Made by a program: the position numbers and the translations under genes
The notes under the pieces: model-generated
The model's input: only the letters and a program-made list of their open reading frames with translations
Told to the model about the DNA's origin: nothing
Databases searched by the model: none
Shown here: positions 52,350 to 61,112 of the stretch, one piece after another
Layout: each line of letters begins with the position of its first letter
How positions within the stretch are numbered: the first letter of the stretch is position 1
Assembly (NCBI GenBank): GCA_942493385.1
Contig: OW818699.1
Location: 186,001-250,000 of the forward strand
Reading direction: 5' to 3'
Length of the DNA stretch: 64,000 nucleotides
From: UBA8389 sp942493385
Lineage (GTDB): Bacteria; Bacteroidota; Bacteroidia; Bacteroidales; UBA1402

Positions 52350-54785
52350 TTATTTCGCCAACTTGAATGTAAAATAGTTGTTCACTTCGTGCAAAACTGC
52401 CTTGCAGGCAATGCGGTTGCTGCGGTAGTTGTTTGGAATGGTTGTTCCACTCGGCTTACCCCGTTGTGCGCGTACCGTACCCGATACACCGCCGGTTACA
52501 AGAACTTTGGTAGCTTGAGTTACACTCTGTGGCACAAAATTCAAGAGTCCGGTAGTAGTTTTGCTTATCTCGACGAGCAATGACTGATTGGTAAGCCCCA
52601 GTTTCTCATTGTTAACCTTTGCCATCACAGGGACAAGTGCTTTATTAAGCGAATTGGCATTTGCCGGATACAGATAATTTTTGATATTGTCATCAACTAA
52701 AACCTTCCCCTGCAAAATATGTGAATTGATAAAAAAAGCAGCTCTAGCAAAAGCATCCGGGTAAGCGGCAGATACCGAGTCTATCGGTGGGATCAACTTA
52801 GCGCCCATTGCCGATTGCATAGCTGACGAGTTAGGCATTAAAACCGTATAAAATTGCTCGCTGTTTATACCGTCCAATACAGTGCTGGTATTGTCATCAG
52901 GGTAGGTCTTTATACATTTTTGCAAATAATCTACAAACAGTTTTACATTGGGGTTTTGGGTGCGTGCACGATCCAAATACTCCCAAAGGGTTAACTCTCT
53001 GAATTTTTTATCATCACTTGCTCCGCTTACACGGGGAGAATATTGCAACAGCCCATCCGCTTTCCAAACTGTACCGTTCAGGTACGTTTCATTGAGTTTG
53101 GTAAGGTTTACGAACGTGTTGTCTTCGATGTTGCCGGCTGCTTGTATCTGGTTGTTCTTATATCGTACCGGGTCACCAAAACTAGTTACCGCAAAATTCC
53201 AGTTATCCTCATTCGTAATTCCGGCTGTACTAAAACTAGATATCTCGGAATTCACTTCACCATTTTTCAAACCTTCGAAAACATGTTCACGTAACAGGCG
53301 TGTCAATCGGGTGTTTGCTGTCACGCCGGCAACAGTATGGGAGAACGTATTGTCGCTGGTGTTATAAGTAAACCCATCATTTATCAGTAGTTGATCATCA
53401 TAAGTAATCAGTGTGTAACGTTCAGAGATGAATCCGTTCAACTCACACTTTTGCAAATCCTCGCGCAAGGAAGTTCCGAAGTTGTTCACAAACCCGATAT
53501 TCGACCATTTGTGTGCGGGATTAAGGAATATTTCGGAATAAACCGATTCGAAAATACGGCTACGAATGGCGGAGTCTGCGCGATAAACTAATCCGTTGCT
53601 TGCCAGCGTGCCACTAATTATACTGCTTTCAGCGAAAGACTTGCCACCGCTGCCCTTGCCGTTAAGGTAGTCACCGTTTCCGTTTTGCGCCTGCGCATAG
53701 TTTGCTGGCCACACCAGCGATGAAGACATTTGGGCATCAATGACAGTCTGGATAATTTCCATCGGCACAGCTTGACCTTCACCGTAGTATTTCAGAACAC
53801 GGCTGTTTAAATATGCGCCTAATGCCTCGTTGGTTGGAAGAATTAACGTATAACCAGCTTTATCAGGTTTATAGGTAGTTGATTCATAATCATATATATT
53901 TTCCAGATTGAGTGAATACGTCAATCCGTTGTAATATTTTATGTAAATAGTATTGATGTCATCGTGGGGCATAATCTTTTGCAACGATTTGAGCAAACTT
54001 GGCGAAGTTACTTCCAGGTAGGTTCTGAAAAGATAATCTCCATACACATCCTTGGCATCAACAAAAGACTTGAAAAGGCTGTTTTCCGGTCGTTTTAAAA
54101 TATCGGCGATGTTATCCAACGGCATATTTACGGTGGACACCTCGTGAACAACACCGTTTTCAGCGCGCATATCGGCTTTTACGATTTCGCCACCTTGGAT
54201 GTTTTTACCCGTCCATGAAACATTTGGATAAAAAATATTATAGTCCGTTGAAGTAAGTGCCGGTGTAAAAGAATTAAAAAATGCAGTCGTAAAGACAGGC
54301 ATGAATTTGTAGTTGTTGCTTGAGGAAATCCAATCGCTTGATGTCTTCGTCTGGTCAACAACCCATTCATTATTGTATTCGGGGTCGCGATATGGCAGGG
54401 CATAATACTGCGTTTTATACTTGAAAGCTCCACTCATCCCTAGCGAATCGGATGGAAAAGCACTGTAACAGATGGAGTAAGCGACAATTTCGTCCATCTC
54501 GGAGTTGGGTAAGTCAGCCATCGAAGCATAACCTTTCAGGCTTAAATACGCAGTAAAGGCTGAATCGTTTGGGGCAAAAACGGTATACAGGCCTGCACCT
54601 TTTAAAACCAGTGCATATTCGGTGCTATCCACACATTGCAGATATTTGCTGAAACGGCCCTCTTGCTTCAATACATCATAAATTGGTTTTTCCAACCAAC
54701 CCGGTCTTTCATAGTACTTTTCATTATCATTGCATTGATAGAAAAATACAGTAAGTAGGAGGCACAAAAAAATCTTATAATTCAT
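52350..54785 (-). CDS. Multi-FAS1 domain lipoprotein, first gene of the operon
   Basis: An 811-residue lipoprotein (signal KIFLCLLLTVFFYQC, lipobox Cys18) with three to four FAS1 units in tandem. Unit 1, about 30-225: LYTVFAPNDSAFTAYLSL and NGVVHEVSTVNMP. Unit 2, about 230-410: GYTLILPTNEALGAYL and SNGLVYRADSAI. A weaker unit spans about 415-590. The last, about 600-805, has QFYTVLMPNSSAMQSA and ACKAVLHEVNNYFTF. Unlike the other two FAS1 proteins it has no C-terminal beta-sandwich. As promoter-proximal gene it should be the most abundant product and is a candidate surface receptor. FAS1 identity rests on the repeated [YF]T[VL][FM][AP]-type and NG[VL][VI][HY] strands. Confidence 0.85.
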   Translation of the reverse strand: MNYKIFLCLLLTVFFYQCNDNEKYYERPGWLEKPIYDVLKQEGRFSKYLQCVDSTEYALVLKGAGLYTVFAPNDSAFTAYLSLKGYASMADLPNSEMDEIVAYSICYSAFPSDSLGMSGAFKYKTQYYALPYRDPEYNNEWVVDQTKTSSDWISSSNNYKFMPVFTTAFFNSFTPALTSTDYNIFYPNVSWTGKNIQGGEIVKADMRAENGVVHEVSTVNMPLDNIADILKRPENSLFKSFVDAKDVYGDYLFRTYLEVTSPSLLKSLQKIMPHDDINTIYIKYYNGLTYSLNLENIYDYESTTYKPDKAGYTLILPTNEALGAYLNSRVLKYYGEGQAVPMEIIQTVIDAQMSSSLVWPANYAQAQNGNGDYLNGKGSGGKSFAESSIISGTLASNGLVYRADSAIRSRIFESVYSEIFLNPAHKWSNIGFVNNFGTSLREDLQKCELNGFISERYTLITYDDQLLINDGFTYNTSDNTFSHTVAGVTANTRLTRLLREHVFEGLKNGEVNSEISSFSTAGITNEDNWNFAVTSFGDPVRYKNNQIQAAGNIEDNTFVNLTKLNETYLNGTVWKADGLLQYSPRVSGASDDKKFRELTLWEYLDRARTQNPNVKLFVDYLQKCIKTYPDDNTSTVLDGINSEQFYTVLMPNSSAMQSAMGAKLIPPIDSVSAAYPDAFARAAFFINSHILQGKVLVDDNIKNYLYPANANSLNKALVPVMAKVNNEKLGLTNQSLLVEISKTTTGLLNFVPQSVTQATKVLVTGGVSGTVRAQRGKPSGTTIPNNYRSNRIACKAVLHEVNNYFTFKLAK

Positions 54786-55102
54786 ATTCGCATTTTTATG
54801 GTGTTATGTTTAAAACGAATCGATATCCTTATAATTAGGTTCATTTTATTGTTAGATTCAGGCTTGATTACTTCGAAAAATGGCAATGTCAAAAGTACAC
54901 AAGTTGAATTTGTTAATACTTGAAAAAATGACATAATGCTTATAAAAAATGACACAGAAAAACGAACCGTCAGACTATCAAAATCCTGAGCTAAAGTCCA
55001 AATATAAAGAAGATTCCGCATTTTTATACCGTCAATCCCTTATTTTTTCGTTCCTTTGCATTCGATTTCAGCTTTTCTTGCTGAATCAATGACAATAAGC
55101 GT
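54786..55102. other. 317-bp intergenic region between divergent FAS1/SusC operon and DEAD-box helicase
   Basis: AT-rich spacer with no gene. It holds the FAS1 operon promoter and its TGTCA repeats (54890-54954). A near-consensus plus-strand -7 box TTCCTTTGC (55051-55059) is about 45 bp before the helicase start, and a small TTCAGC/GCTGAA inverted repeat lies just before that start. The middle (54955-55040) shows nothing recognisable. Confidence 0.6.
54890..54954 (-). promoter_or_regulatory. FAS1/SusC operon promoter with TGTCA direct repeats
   Basis: Minus strand, upstream to downstream: TGTCA (54950-54954), 16 bp, TGTCA (54929-54933), 31 bp, TACTTTTG (54890-54897). Both repeats run into TTTTTT. 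There is no TTTG at -33, which fits an activator-dependent promoter. Spacing is identical to the CE12 promoter at 35277-35341. Confidence 0.72.
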
Positions 55103-56329
55103 ATGATATTTGACGATTTAGATTTAGAAGAAGAGGTTTTGGACGGCTTGTGGGCCATGAACTTCACGGAATGCACACCAGTTCAGGAACTTGCAATACC
55201 GATTTTACTTGAGGGCAAAGACCTCATCGCCTGCGCCCAGACGGGTACCGGCAAAACAGCAGCTTACTTGCTTCCCATTCTCAACCACCTGGTTAAATCC
55301 GAACATCCTGAGGAGTCCATCAACGCCATCATCATGGTGCCGACGCGCGAACTCGCCCAACAAATCGACCAGCAAGTCGCTGGTTTCGCCTATTACCTGC
55401 CAGTTTCTTCAGTTGCCGTCTATGGCGGAAGCGACGGTATCATGTGGGAGCAACAAAAGAAAGGACTTCAGGCTGGTGTGGATATCGTAATCGCTACGCC
55501 GGGCAGACTTCTTTCTTACCTGAAGCTGGGCCTGATCGACCTAACAAAAGTACAATATTTTATTCTGGACGAAGCCGACCGCATGTTGGACATGGGTTTC
55601 TTTGATGATATCATGCTCATTGTCAATGAGCTGCCCAGAAGGAGACAGACTATGCTTTTTTCTGCGACCATGCCTGGCAAGATTCGTGAGCTGGCTAAGA
55701 CCATACTGATTGAACCAGAGGAAATTCGCCTCGCGGTTTCCAAACCAAATGACAAGATCGTACAGTCCGCCTACATCTGCTTCGAACGTCAAAAAGCATG
55801 GTTGGTCAAGCAACTTTTCGTTGAATCGCAACCCGATAAAGTCATCATTTTTGCCGGATCTAAGATCAAAGTTAAAGAAGTGACCCGTACCCTGCGCGGT
55901 ATGAACCTTTCCGTAGCCGAAATGCATTCCGACCTCGACCAGAACGAACGTGACCGGACCATGCATGCTTTCAAGAGCGGCCAAGTAAACATCCTGGTAG
56001 CCACCGACATTGTTTCCCGCGGGATTGACATTGAGGACATCAGCGTCATCATCAATTACGACGTGCCCAACGATGCCGAAGATTATGTCCACCGCATCGG
56101 CCGAACCGCACGTGCCAGTGCAGACGGGTTGGCCGTGACCTTCGTTTCTGAAGATGAACAGGAATCTTTTGAAAAGATTGAAAAGTTTCTTGGCAAACCC
56201 ATTTATAGACTTCCATTACCTGTCGAAGTCGGCGAAGGCCCTGAATGGGCACCAGCCAAAAATCGTGGAAGCAGTTTTGGCCGAAAAGGCAAGGGCGGCG
56301 GTTTTAAGGGGAAAAGAAGCAATAGATAA
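55103..56329 (+). CDS. DEAD-box RNA helicase
   Basis: ATP-dependent RNA helicase of 408 residues in the RhlE/CsdA-like group, involved in RNA unwinding, ribosome assembly or decay. Motifs in order: Q motif (FTECTPVQ, about 22-29), Walker A AQTGTGKTAAYLLP (about 48-61), PTRELAQQID, TPGRLLSYL, DEADRMLDMGF, SATMPGK, VATDIVSRGIDIEDI and HRIGRTARA. The C-terminal tail is short, basic and Gly-rich (GRKGKGGGFKGKRSNR), probably for RNA contact. It is encoded alone, divergently from the FAS1/SusC operon. Confidence 0.95.
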   Translation: MIFDDLDLEEEVLDGLWAMNFTECTPVQELAIPILLEGKDLIACAQTGTGKTAAYLLPILNHLVKSEHPEESINAIIMVPTRELAQQIDQQVAGFAYYLPVSSVAVYGGSDGIMWEQQKKGLQAGVDIVIATPGRLLSYLKLGLIDLTKVQYFILDEADRMLDMGFFDDIMLIVNELPRRRQTMLFSATMPGKIRELAKTILIEPEEIRLAVSKPNDKIVQSAYICFERQKAWLVKQLFVESQPDKVIIFAGSKIKVKEVTRTLRGMNLSVAEMHSDLDQNERDRTMHAFKSGQVNILVATDIVSRGIDIEDISVIINYDVPNDAEDYVHRIGRTARASADGLAVTFVSEDEQESFEKIEKFLGKPIYRLPLPVEVGEGPEWAPAKNRGSSFGRKGKGGGFKGKRSNR

Positions 56330-56478
56330 TTAGAAGTTTCTCGCCACCAAATTTGATGCATCGTCGATTCCGTAGAGGTGTTAAGTGAGTGTGAATACCG
56401 TGTAGCAAACAGCATTGATTTCGCGACCTCAATTCAAATTTTATTGACTTCTCATTACCAAAAGGGCGTTTTTTGAAC

Positions 56479-56486
56479 TATATTTG
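56479..56486 (+). promoter_or_regulatory. -7 box of the DUF2007 gene
   Basis: TATATTTG matches TAnnTTTG exactly, 15 bp before the ATG at 56502, implying a very short leader. No -33 TTTG. Confidence 0.5.
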
Positions 56487-56501
56487 AAAAAAATACGCAC
56501 T

Positions 56502-56777
56502 ATGGAACAAGATAGAACGATCGTCTTCATGGAATTCGCCTCCTCAGGAGAAGCTTCCATTGTTAAAGGGGCCCTCGACTCGAACAACATACCCTGTTTC
56601 CTGAGTAACGAAAACAGCCCATACGTGGGAGGCATACTGACTGATTTGATTGGTGTCCGCCTCAACATCTTCGAAAAAGACAAGGAAAAAGCGGAGGAAC
56701 TCATGGAGCTCCTGAATTCTGCCAAAGATGACGAAGAACTTTGGGATCAGGTCGATCTGGACGAGGTCAGCGATTAA
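56502..56777 (+). CDS. DUF2007 domain protein
   Basis: Small cytosolic protein of 91 residues with one DUF2007 (putative signal-transducing protein) fold: VFMEFASSGEASIVKGALDS, IPCFLSNENSPYVGG, and the C-terminal RLNIFEKDKEKAEELMELL. Function is unknown in the family. The upstream TTG at 56484 is inside the promoter, so ATG at 56502 was chosen. It is convergent with the ABC-F gene, overlapping it by 4 bp. Confidence 0.85.
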   Translation: MEQDRTIVFMEFASSGEASIVKGALDSNNIPCFLSNENSPYVGGILTDLIGVRLNIFEKDKEKAEELMELLNSAKDDEELWDQVDLDEVSD

Positions 56778-58390
56778 ACCCTGTACATTTTCTCACGCTG
56801 CTCCTTGACCAACGGATCAAGAATATAGCTTTCATAATCGGTCATCTTGTCGATGATGCCGTTCGGCGTGAGTTCGATGATGCGGTTACAAACAGTTTGG
56901 ATGAATTCACGGTCGTGCGAAGCCATCAAAACGTTCCCCTTAAATACAGTAAGGGTATTGTTGAATGCCTGAATGGATTCCAGATCCAAGTGATTGGCCG
57001 GTGAATCGAGCACCAAAACATTGGCGCTCTTCAACATCATGCGTGAAATCATGCAACGCATCTTTTCGCCTCCGGACAGCACCGATACTTTTTTAAAGAT
57101 TTCTTCTCCGGAGAAAAGCATTTTTCCTAAATAACCGCGTATGTAACTTTCGCTGGTATCGTCCGAAAACTGACCCAACCATTCCACCAAATTCAGGTCT
57201 GAATTAAAGAAAGCGTTGTTGTCCACCGGCAGGTAGGCCGACGTAATGGTGATGCCCCAGGTATAATGCCCTTCGAGCGCATGTTTTTCGCCGTTGATGA
57301 TTTCAAAAAAAGCGGTCATGGCGCGGGAATCTCTGGATACGAAACATATTTTGTCCCCTTTTTCCACATTGAAGTTCACATCCTTAAACAATACATCTCC
57401 ATCCATACTGGCTGCCAATCCGCTGATTTCCAGGACAGAATTTCCTGGTTCGCGTTCAGGCGTGAAAATAATTCCCGGATAACGGCGGGTGGAGGGCTGG
57501 ATGTCGTCCAAATTCAGCTTGTCCAGCATCTTGCGACGGCTGGTTGCCTGACGGGACTTGGCCACGTTGGCAGAAAAACGGCGAATGAATTCTTCCAGTT
57601 CTTTCTTCTTTTCCTCAGCCTTCTTGTTCTGGTTCTGTTGTTGACGCAGCGCCAATTGGCTGGATTCGTACCAGAAACTGTAGTTGCCGGCAAACTGTTG
57701 TATTTTGTTGAAATCGATGTCGATGGTGTGGGTGGAAACGGAGTCCAAAAAGTGACGGTCGTGGGAAACCACCAAAACAGTGTTGTCGTAATTGGCCAAG
57801 TAGTTTTCGAGCCACATGACGGTTTCTACGTCCAAGTCATTGGTCGGTTCATCCAGCAATAGATTGTCGGGTTTGCCAAAAAGGGCGCGAGCCAGCAATA
57901 CGCGAACTTTTTCCTTATTGCCCAAGTCACCCATGAGTAGGTAATGCAAATCTTCCTTGATGCCCAAGCCGCTAAGCAAAGAAGCAGCATTGTTTTCGGC
58001 ATTCCAGCCGTCCATTTCCGCAAAGGCTTCTTCGAGTTCGGAAGCCCTGTGTCCGTCAGCATCGGTAAAGTCTTCCTTCATGTAGATGGTGTCCTTTTCG
58101 GTCTTGACTGCCCAAAGCTTGTCGTGGCCCATCAGAACGGTGTCCATCACCGAATAAGCATCGAATTCAAAGTGATCCTGTTTCAGTACGGAAAGGCGTT
58201 CGCCCGGACCAAAAATCACGGTTCCGCGAACTGGATCCACGTCGCCGGATAAAACACGAAGAAGGGTGGATTTACCAGAACCGTTTGCACCGATGATGCC
58301 ATAACAGTTGCCTGGAGTGAATTTGAGATTGACGTCCTGAAATAAAACTCGTTTACCGAACTGAACCTGAAGATTGCTGACTGTGATCAT
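56774..58390 (-). CDS. ABC-F family ATP-binding protein with one degenerate ATP site
   Basis: Cytosolic ABC-F translation-associated ATPase of 538 residues with two nucleotide-binding domains and no membrane segment. Domain 1 has Walker A GANGSGKST (34-42) and Walker B LLLDEPTNDLD, but its signature LSGGQ reads GDLGNKE. The linker (about residues 245-300) is Lys/Gln/Glu-rich coiled coil. Domain 2 keeps the signature VLSGGEKMR, but its Walker A is lost (SRDSRAMTAF, about 350-359) and its Walker B reads VLVLDSPANHLD, with Ser in place of the catalytic Glu. Only the composite site made by domain 1 Walker motifs and domain 2 signature can be canonical. ATG at 58390 follows a promoter at 58458-58466; upstream residues are unlike the family. 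Confidence 0.9.
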   Translation of the reverse strand: MITVSNLQVQFGKRVLFQDVNLKFTPGNCYGIIGANGSGKSTLLRVLSGDVDPVRGTVIFGPGERLSVLKQDHFEFDAYSVMDTVLMGHDKLWAVKTEKDTIYMKEDFTDADGHRASELEEAFAEMDGWNAENNAASLLSGLGIKEDLHYLLMGDLGNKEKVRVLLARALFGKPDNLLLDEPTNDLDVETVMWLENYLANYDNTVLVVSHDRHFLDSVSTHTIDIDFNKIQQFAGNYSFWYESSQLALRQQQNQNKKAEEKKKELEEFIRRFSANVAKSRQATSRRKMLDKLNLDDIQPSTRRYPGIIFTPEREPGNSVLEISGLAASMDGDVLFKDVNFNVEKGDKICFVSRDSRAMTAFFEIINGEKHALEGHYTWGITITSAYLPVDNNAFFNSDLNLVEWLGQFSDDTSESYIRGYLGKMLFSGEEIFKKVSVLSGGEKMRCMISRMMLKSANVLVLDSPANHLDLESIQAFNNTLTVFKGNVLMASHDREFIQTVCNRIIELTPNGIIDKMTDYESYILDPLVKEQREKMYRV

Positions 58391-58457
58391 TATTACCTTT
58401 ATTATGAGGGCCTTTCGCAAAGCCTGATGGATATATCCCCTTTTCTCCAAAGGGAGT

Positions 58458-58466
58458 GCAAAGATA
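58458..58466 (-). promoter_or_regulatory. -7 box of the ABC-F gene
   Basis: Minus-strand TATCTTTGC, an exact TAnnTTTGY match 67 bp before the start codon. The -33 element is unclear. Confidence 0.5.
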
Positions 58467-58500
58467 GTGGTTTTTAGCCGAATAGCCTCAACGGCATTAC

Positions 58501-58539
58501 AAAAAAATCCCCGCAAACCCGAAGGCTTACAGGGATTTT
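58501..58539 (-). terminator. Terminator of pnp
   Basis: Minus strand: AAAATCCC ... GGGATTTT outer stem, inner AAGCC-TTCG-GGTTT hairpin with a UUCG loop, then a T run. It lies 22 bp after the pnp stop. Confidence 0.85.
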
Positions 58540-58561
58540 CCCAATTTATAATCGTTTAAGA

Positions 58562-60805
58562 CTATTCTTCTCTGCGTTTGGGACGTTCGGGGCGGGGTCC
58601 GCGGTCACGGTCACCGTGCGGACGATCACCTCTGTCACCACGATCGGGGCGGTCGCCACGTTCGCGTTCCGGACGTTCTACATAACCTTCGGGCTTGGGT
58701 AACAATACTTTACGTGAAAGTTTGTATTTGCCAGTCTTCGGGTCGATGTCGAGCAACTTCACGTCGATTTCGTCGCCTTCCTTGAATCCAGCTTCTTCAA
58801 CCGTTTCCAGACGTTTCCAATCGAATTCTGAAATGTGCAGCAAACCATCTTTGCCAGGCATGAATTCCACAAAAGCACCGTAAGGCATGATGGTGCGGAT
58901 CTTACCACGGTAGGTTTCGCCCGGTTCAGCAATGGCAACGATGGAGCGAATCTTCAACATGGCAGCGTCAATGACGGCCTTGTTGTTGGCAGCTACTTCG
59001 ACACGGCCTTTGCCTTCCAGCTCTTCGATGGTGACTGAAGCACCGGTTTCTTCCTGAATGCCTTGGATGATTTTTCCTCCCGGGCCAATGACAGCACCGA
59101 TGAATTCCTTGGGAATCCAGAGTACTTCGATACGGGGAGCGTTGGGTTTGAAGTCGTCACGAGGAGCAACTAGCGTTTCTTGGATTTTGCCCAAGATGTG
59201 TAAGCGGCCTTCGCGAGCCTGCAACAAGGCTGTTTCCAAGATTTCGTAGCTGAGTCCGTCAACCTTGATGTCCATTTGGGTAGCGGTGATACCGTCTTTG
59301 GTACCGGTCACCTTGAAGTCCATGTCTCCCAAGTGGTCTTCGTCGCCGAGGATGTCGGAAAGTACTGCGAAGTTGGTACCGTTCTTTTCAGAAATCAATC
59401 CCATGGCAATACCGGAAACGGGCTTTTTAATAGCCACACCAGCATCCATCAACGCCAGCGTGCCAGCGCAAACAGTAGCCATGGAGGAAGAACCGTTGGA
59501 TTCGAGGATATCGGAAACGATACGGACAACGTAAGGATAATCTTTGGGCAGCATACCTTTGATGGCACGGTGAGCCAAGTTTCCGTGACCGATTTCGCGA
59601 CGGCCGACACCGCGGGATGCGCGGGCTTCACCAGTGGAGAACGGGGGGAAATTGTAATGCAACAGGAAACGGGTTTTGCCGTGGTCCAATACATCGTCGA
59701 TGAGTTTTTCGTCCATCTTGGTACCCAGCGTGACGGAAGTCAACGACTGTGTTTCACCGCGGGTGAAGATAGCTGAACCGTGGCAACCGGGAAGGTAGTC
59801 CACTTCGCTCCAAATGGGGCGGATTTCGTTGGTCTTGCGGCCGTCTAGACGCTTGCCTTCGTCCAGGATGGAGCGACGCATGGCTTCTTTTTCAACAGCG
59901 TGGTAGTAGCGACCAATCATTTCCTTCTTGGCAGAAGCAACTTCGGGATCGATGCTTTCAATATATTCTTTCACGATGTTGTGGAAACCGTCGATGCGAG
60001 CGTGCTTGTCGGTGTTTCCAGAAACGGCGATGGCGTAAGCCTTGTCAAAGGTTTTGGCCCAAATGTCCTTTTTCAGGTCTTCGTCGTTTACTTCGTGGCA
60101 ATAGGTGCGTTTTACAGTTTTGCCAACCATTTCGGTCAGTTCAATCTGTGCCTGGCATTGAATTTTGATGAACTCATGAGCCACTTTCAGGGCTTCGAGC
60201 AAATCGGCTTCTTGAACTTCGTCCATTTCGCCTTCCACCATCATGATGTTTTCCATCGTTGCACCAACCATGATGTCCATGTCGGCCAGTTCGAGTTGTT
60301 GGAAAGTAGGATTGATGATCCATTTTCCGTCGAGGCGAGCAACGCGGCATTCGGAAATAGGACCGTTGAAAGGTATGTCTGAAACGGCAATGGCGGCAGA
60401 AGCAGCCAGACCGGCCAAAGCATCTGGCATATCGATGCCGTCAGCTGAGAAAAGCATGACATTGACAATGGTGTCTGCGTGATAATCGTCTGGGAAAAGA
60501 GGGCGCAATACGCGGTCTACCAGGCGGCAAATCAGAATTTCGGAATCACCTGCGCGACCTTCGCGTTTGGTAAAACCTCCGGGAAAACGGCCGATAGCAG
60601 CGAATTTTTCTTTGTATTCCACCTGCAAGGGCATGAAATCAGTACCGGGGGTGGCGTCCTGCGCGGAACAAACCGTAGCGAGCAACATCGTGTCGCCCAT
60701 GCGGACCATAACGGATCCGTCAGCTTGTTTGGCCAATTTCCCAGTTTCGATGGTGATGGTTCTGCCATCAGCCATTTCAATTGTTTTGACAATCGGGTTA
60801 ATCAT
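58562..60805 (-). CDS. pnp: Polyribonucleotide nucleotidyltransferase
   Basis: 3'-to-5' phosphorolytic exoribonuclease and degradosome component (747 residues). Two RNase PH-like domains are visible: GRFPGGFTKREGRAGDSEIL (about 75-94), and the active one with FLLHYNFPPFSTGEA, VSDILESNGSSSMATVCAG and HLGDMDFKVTGTKDG. A KH domain (IGAVIGPGGKIIQGIQEETG) and an S1 domain (GKIRTIMPYGAFVEFMPG) follow. The C-terminus is a 35-40 residue tail of Arg/Asp/Gly/Pro repeats (RGDRPDRGDRGDRPHGDRD). ATG at 60805 (MINPIVKTIE) was used because the longer frame reads through the promoter. Confidence 0.97.
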   Translation of the reverse strand: MINPIVKTIEMADGRTITIETGKLAKQADGSVMVRMGDTMLLATVCSAQDATPGTDFMPLQVEYKEKFAAIGRFPGGFTKREGRAGDSEILICRLVDRVLRPLFPDDYHADTIVNVMLFSADGIDMPDALAGLAASAAIAVSDIPFNGPISECRVARLDGKWIINPTFQQLELADMDIMVGATMENIMMVEGEMDEVQEADLLEALKVAHEFIKIQCQAQIELTEMVGKTVKRTYCHEVNDEDLKKDIWAKTFDKAYAIAVSGNTDKHARIDGFHNIVKEYIESIDPEVASAKKEMIGRYYHAVEKEAMRRSILDEGKRLDGRKTNEIRPIWSEVDYLPGCHGSAIFTRGETQSLTSVTLGTKMDEKLIDDVLDHGKTRFLLHYNFPPFSTGEARASRGVGRREIGHGNLAHRAIKGMLPKDYPYVVRIVSDILESNGSSSMATVCAGTLALMDAGVAIKKPVSGIAMGLISEKNGTNFAVLSDILGDEDHLGDMDFKVTGTKDGITATQMDIKVDGLSYEILETALLQAREGRLHILGKIQETLVAPRDDFKPNAPRIEVLWIPKEFIGAVIGPGGKIIQGIQEETGASVTIEELEGKGRVEVAANNKAVIDAAMLKIRSIVAIAEPGETYRGKIRTIMPYGAFVEFMPGKDGLLHISEFDWKRLETVEEAGFKEGDEIDVKLLDIDPKTGKYKLSRKVLLPKPEGYVERPERERGDRPDRGDRGDRPHGDRDRGPRPERPKRREE

Positions 60806-60855
60806 AAAAAAGCGTCTTTTAAATTGTCGTTTTTGTATCTTATATAAAAAATCGT

Positions 60856-60864
60856 GCAAAGTTA
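60856..60864 (-). promoter_or_regulatory. -7 box of pnp
   Basis: Minus-strand TAACTTTGC, an exact TAnnTTTGC match. A TTTG at 60881-60884 lies 16 bp away, closer than usual. Confidence 0.55.
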
Positions 60865-61055
60865 GTAAAAATAACAGTACCAAAAGCCTGTCTATGAAAA
60901 ATTAAGCGCCATATTGACCGTATCACAACCCTTTGTCATGTGGAATAATTGTCAAATGCGTAGACTTATTGTCATTTTATCAAATTCAACCCAAAAAATT
61001 ACGTTAAAAGTGCCTTTTTCAGACAGAAACCGTGATAAATCCTTGCAAAACATTC

Positions 61056-61063
61056 TATCTTTG
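61056..61063 (+). promoter_or_regulatory. -7 box of the small secreted protein gene
   Basis: TATCTTTG, an exact match, 49 bp before the start codon. No -33 TTTG; the TTGTCA repeats end about 80 bp upstream. Confidence 0.5.
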
Positions 61064-61112
61064 GTGTACAAAAATCGCATTTACCCTACTATAAACCCTT
61101 AAACCAAATCGT

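Larger units (their letters stand above)
60806..61112. other. 307-bp intergenic region between pnp and the small secreted protein
   Basis: No gene seen; a 62-codon frame inside lacks any family features. It holds the pnp promoter (minus -7 TAACTTTGC, 60856-60864), three plus-strand TTGTCA copies (60933, 60949, 60969) and the -7 box of the next gene (TATCTTTG, 61056-61063). Confidence 0.6.

Noticed and set aside
35509..54785. Recent horizontal transfer of the SusC/D-FAS1 operon
   Set aside because: No integrase, transposase, flanking direct repeat or tRNA junction was seen. Eye-sampled base composition is mixed and was not measured.
60914..61102. 62-codon plus-strand frame as a small gene
   Set aside because: It begins with TTG, spans the -7 box of the next gene, and shows no signal or family features.
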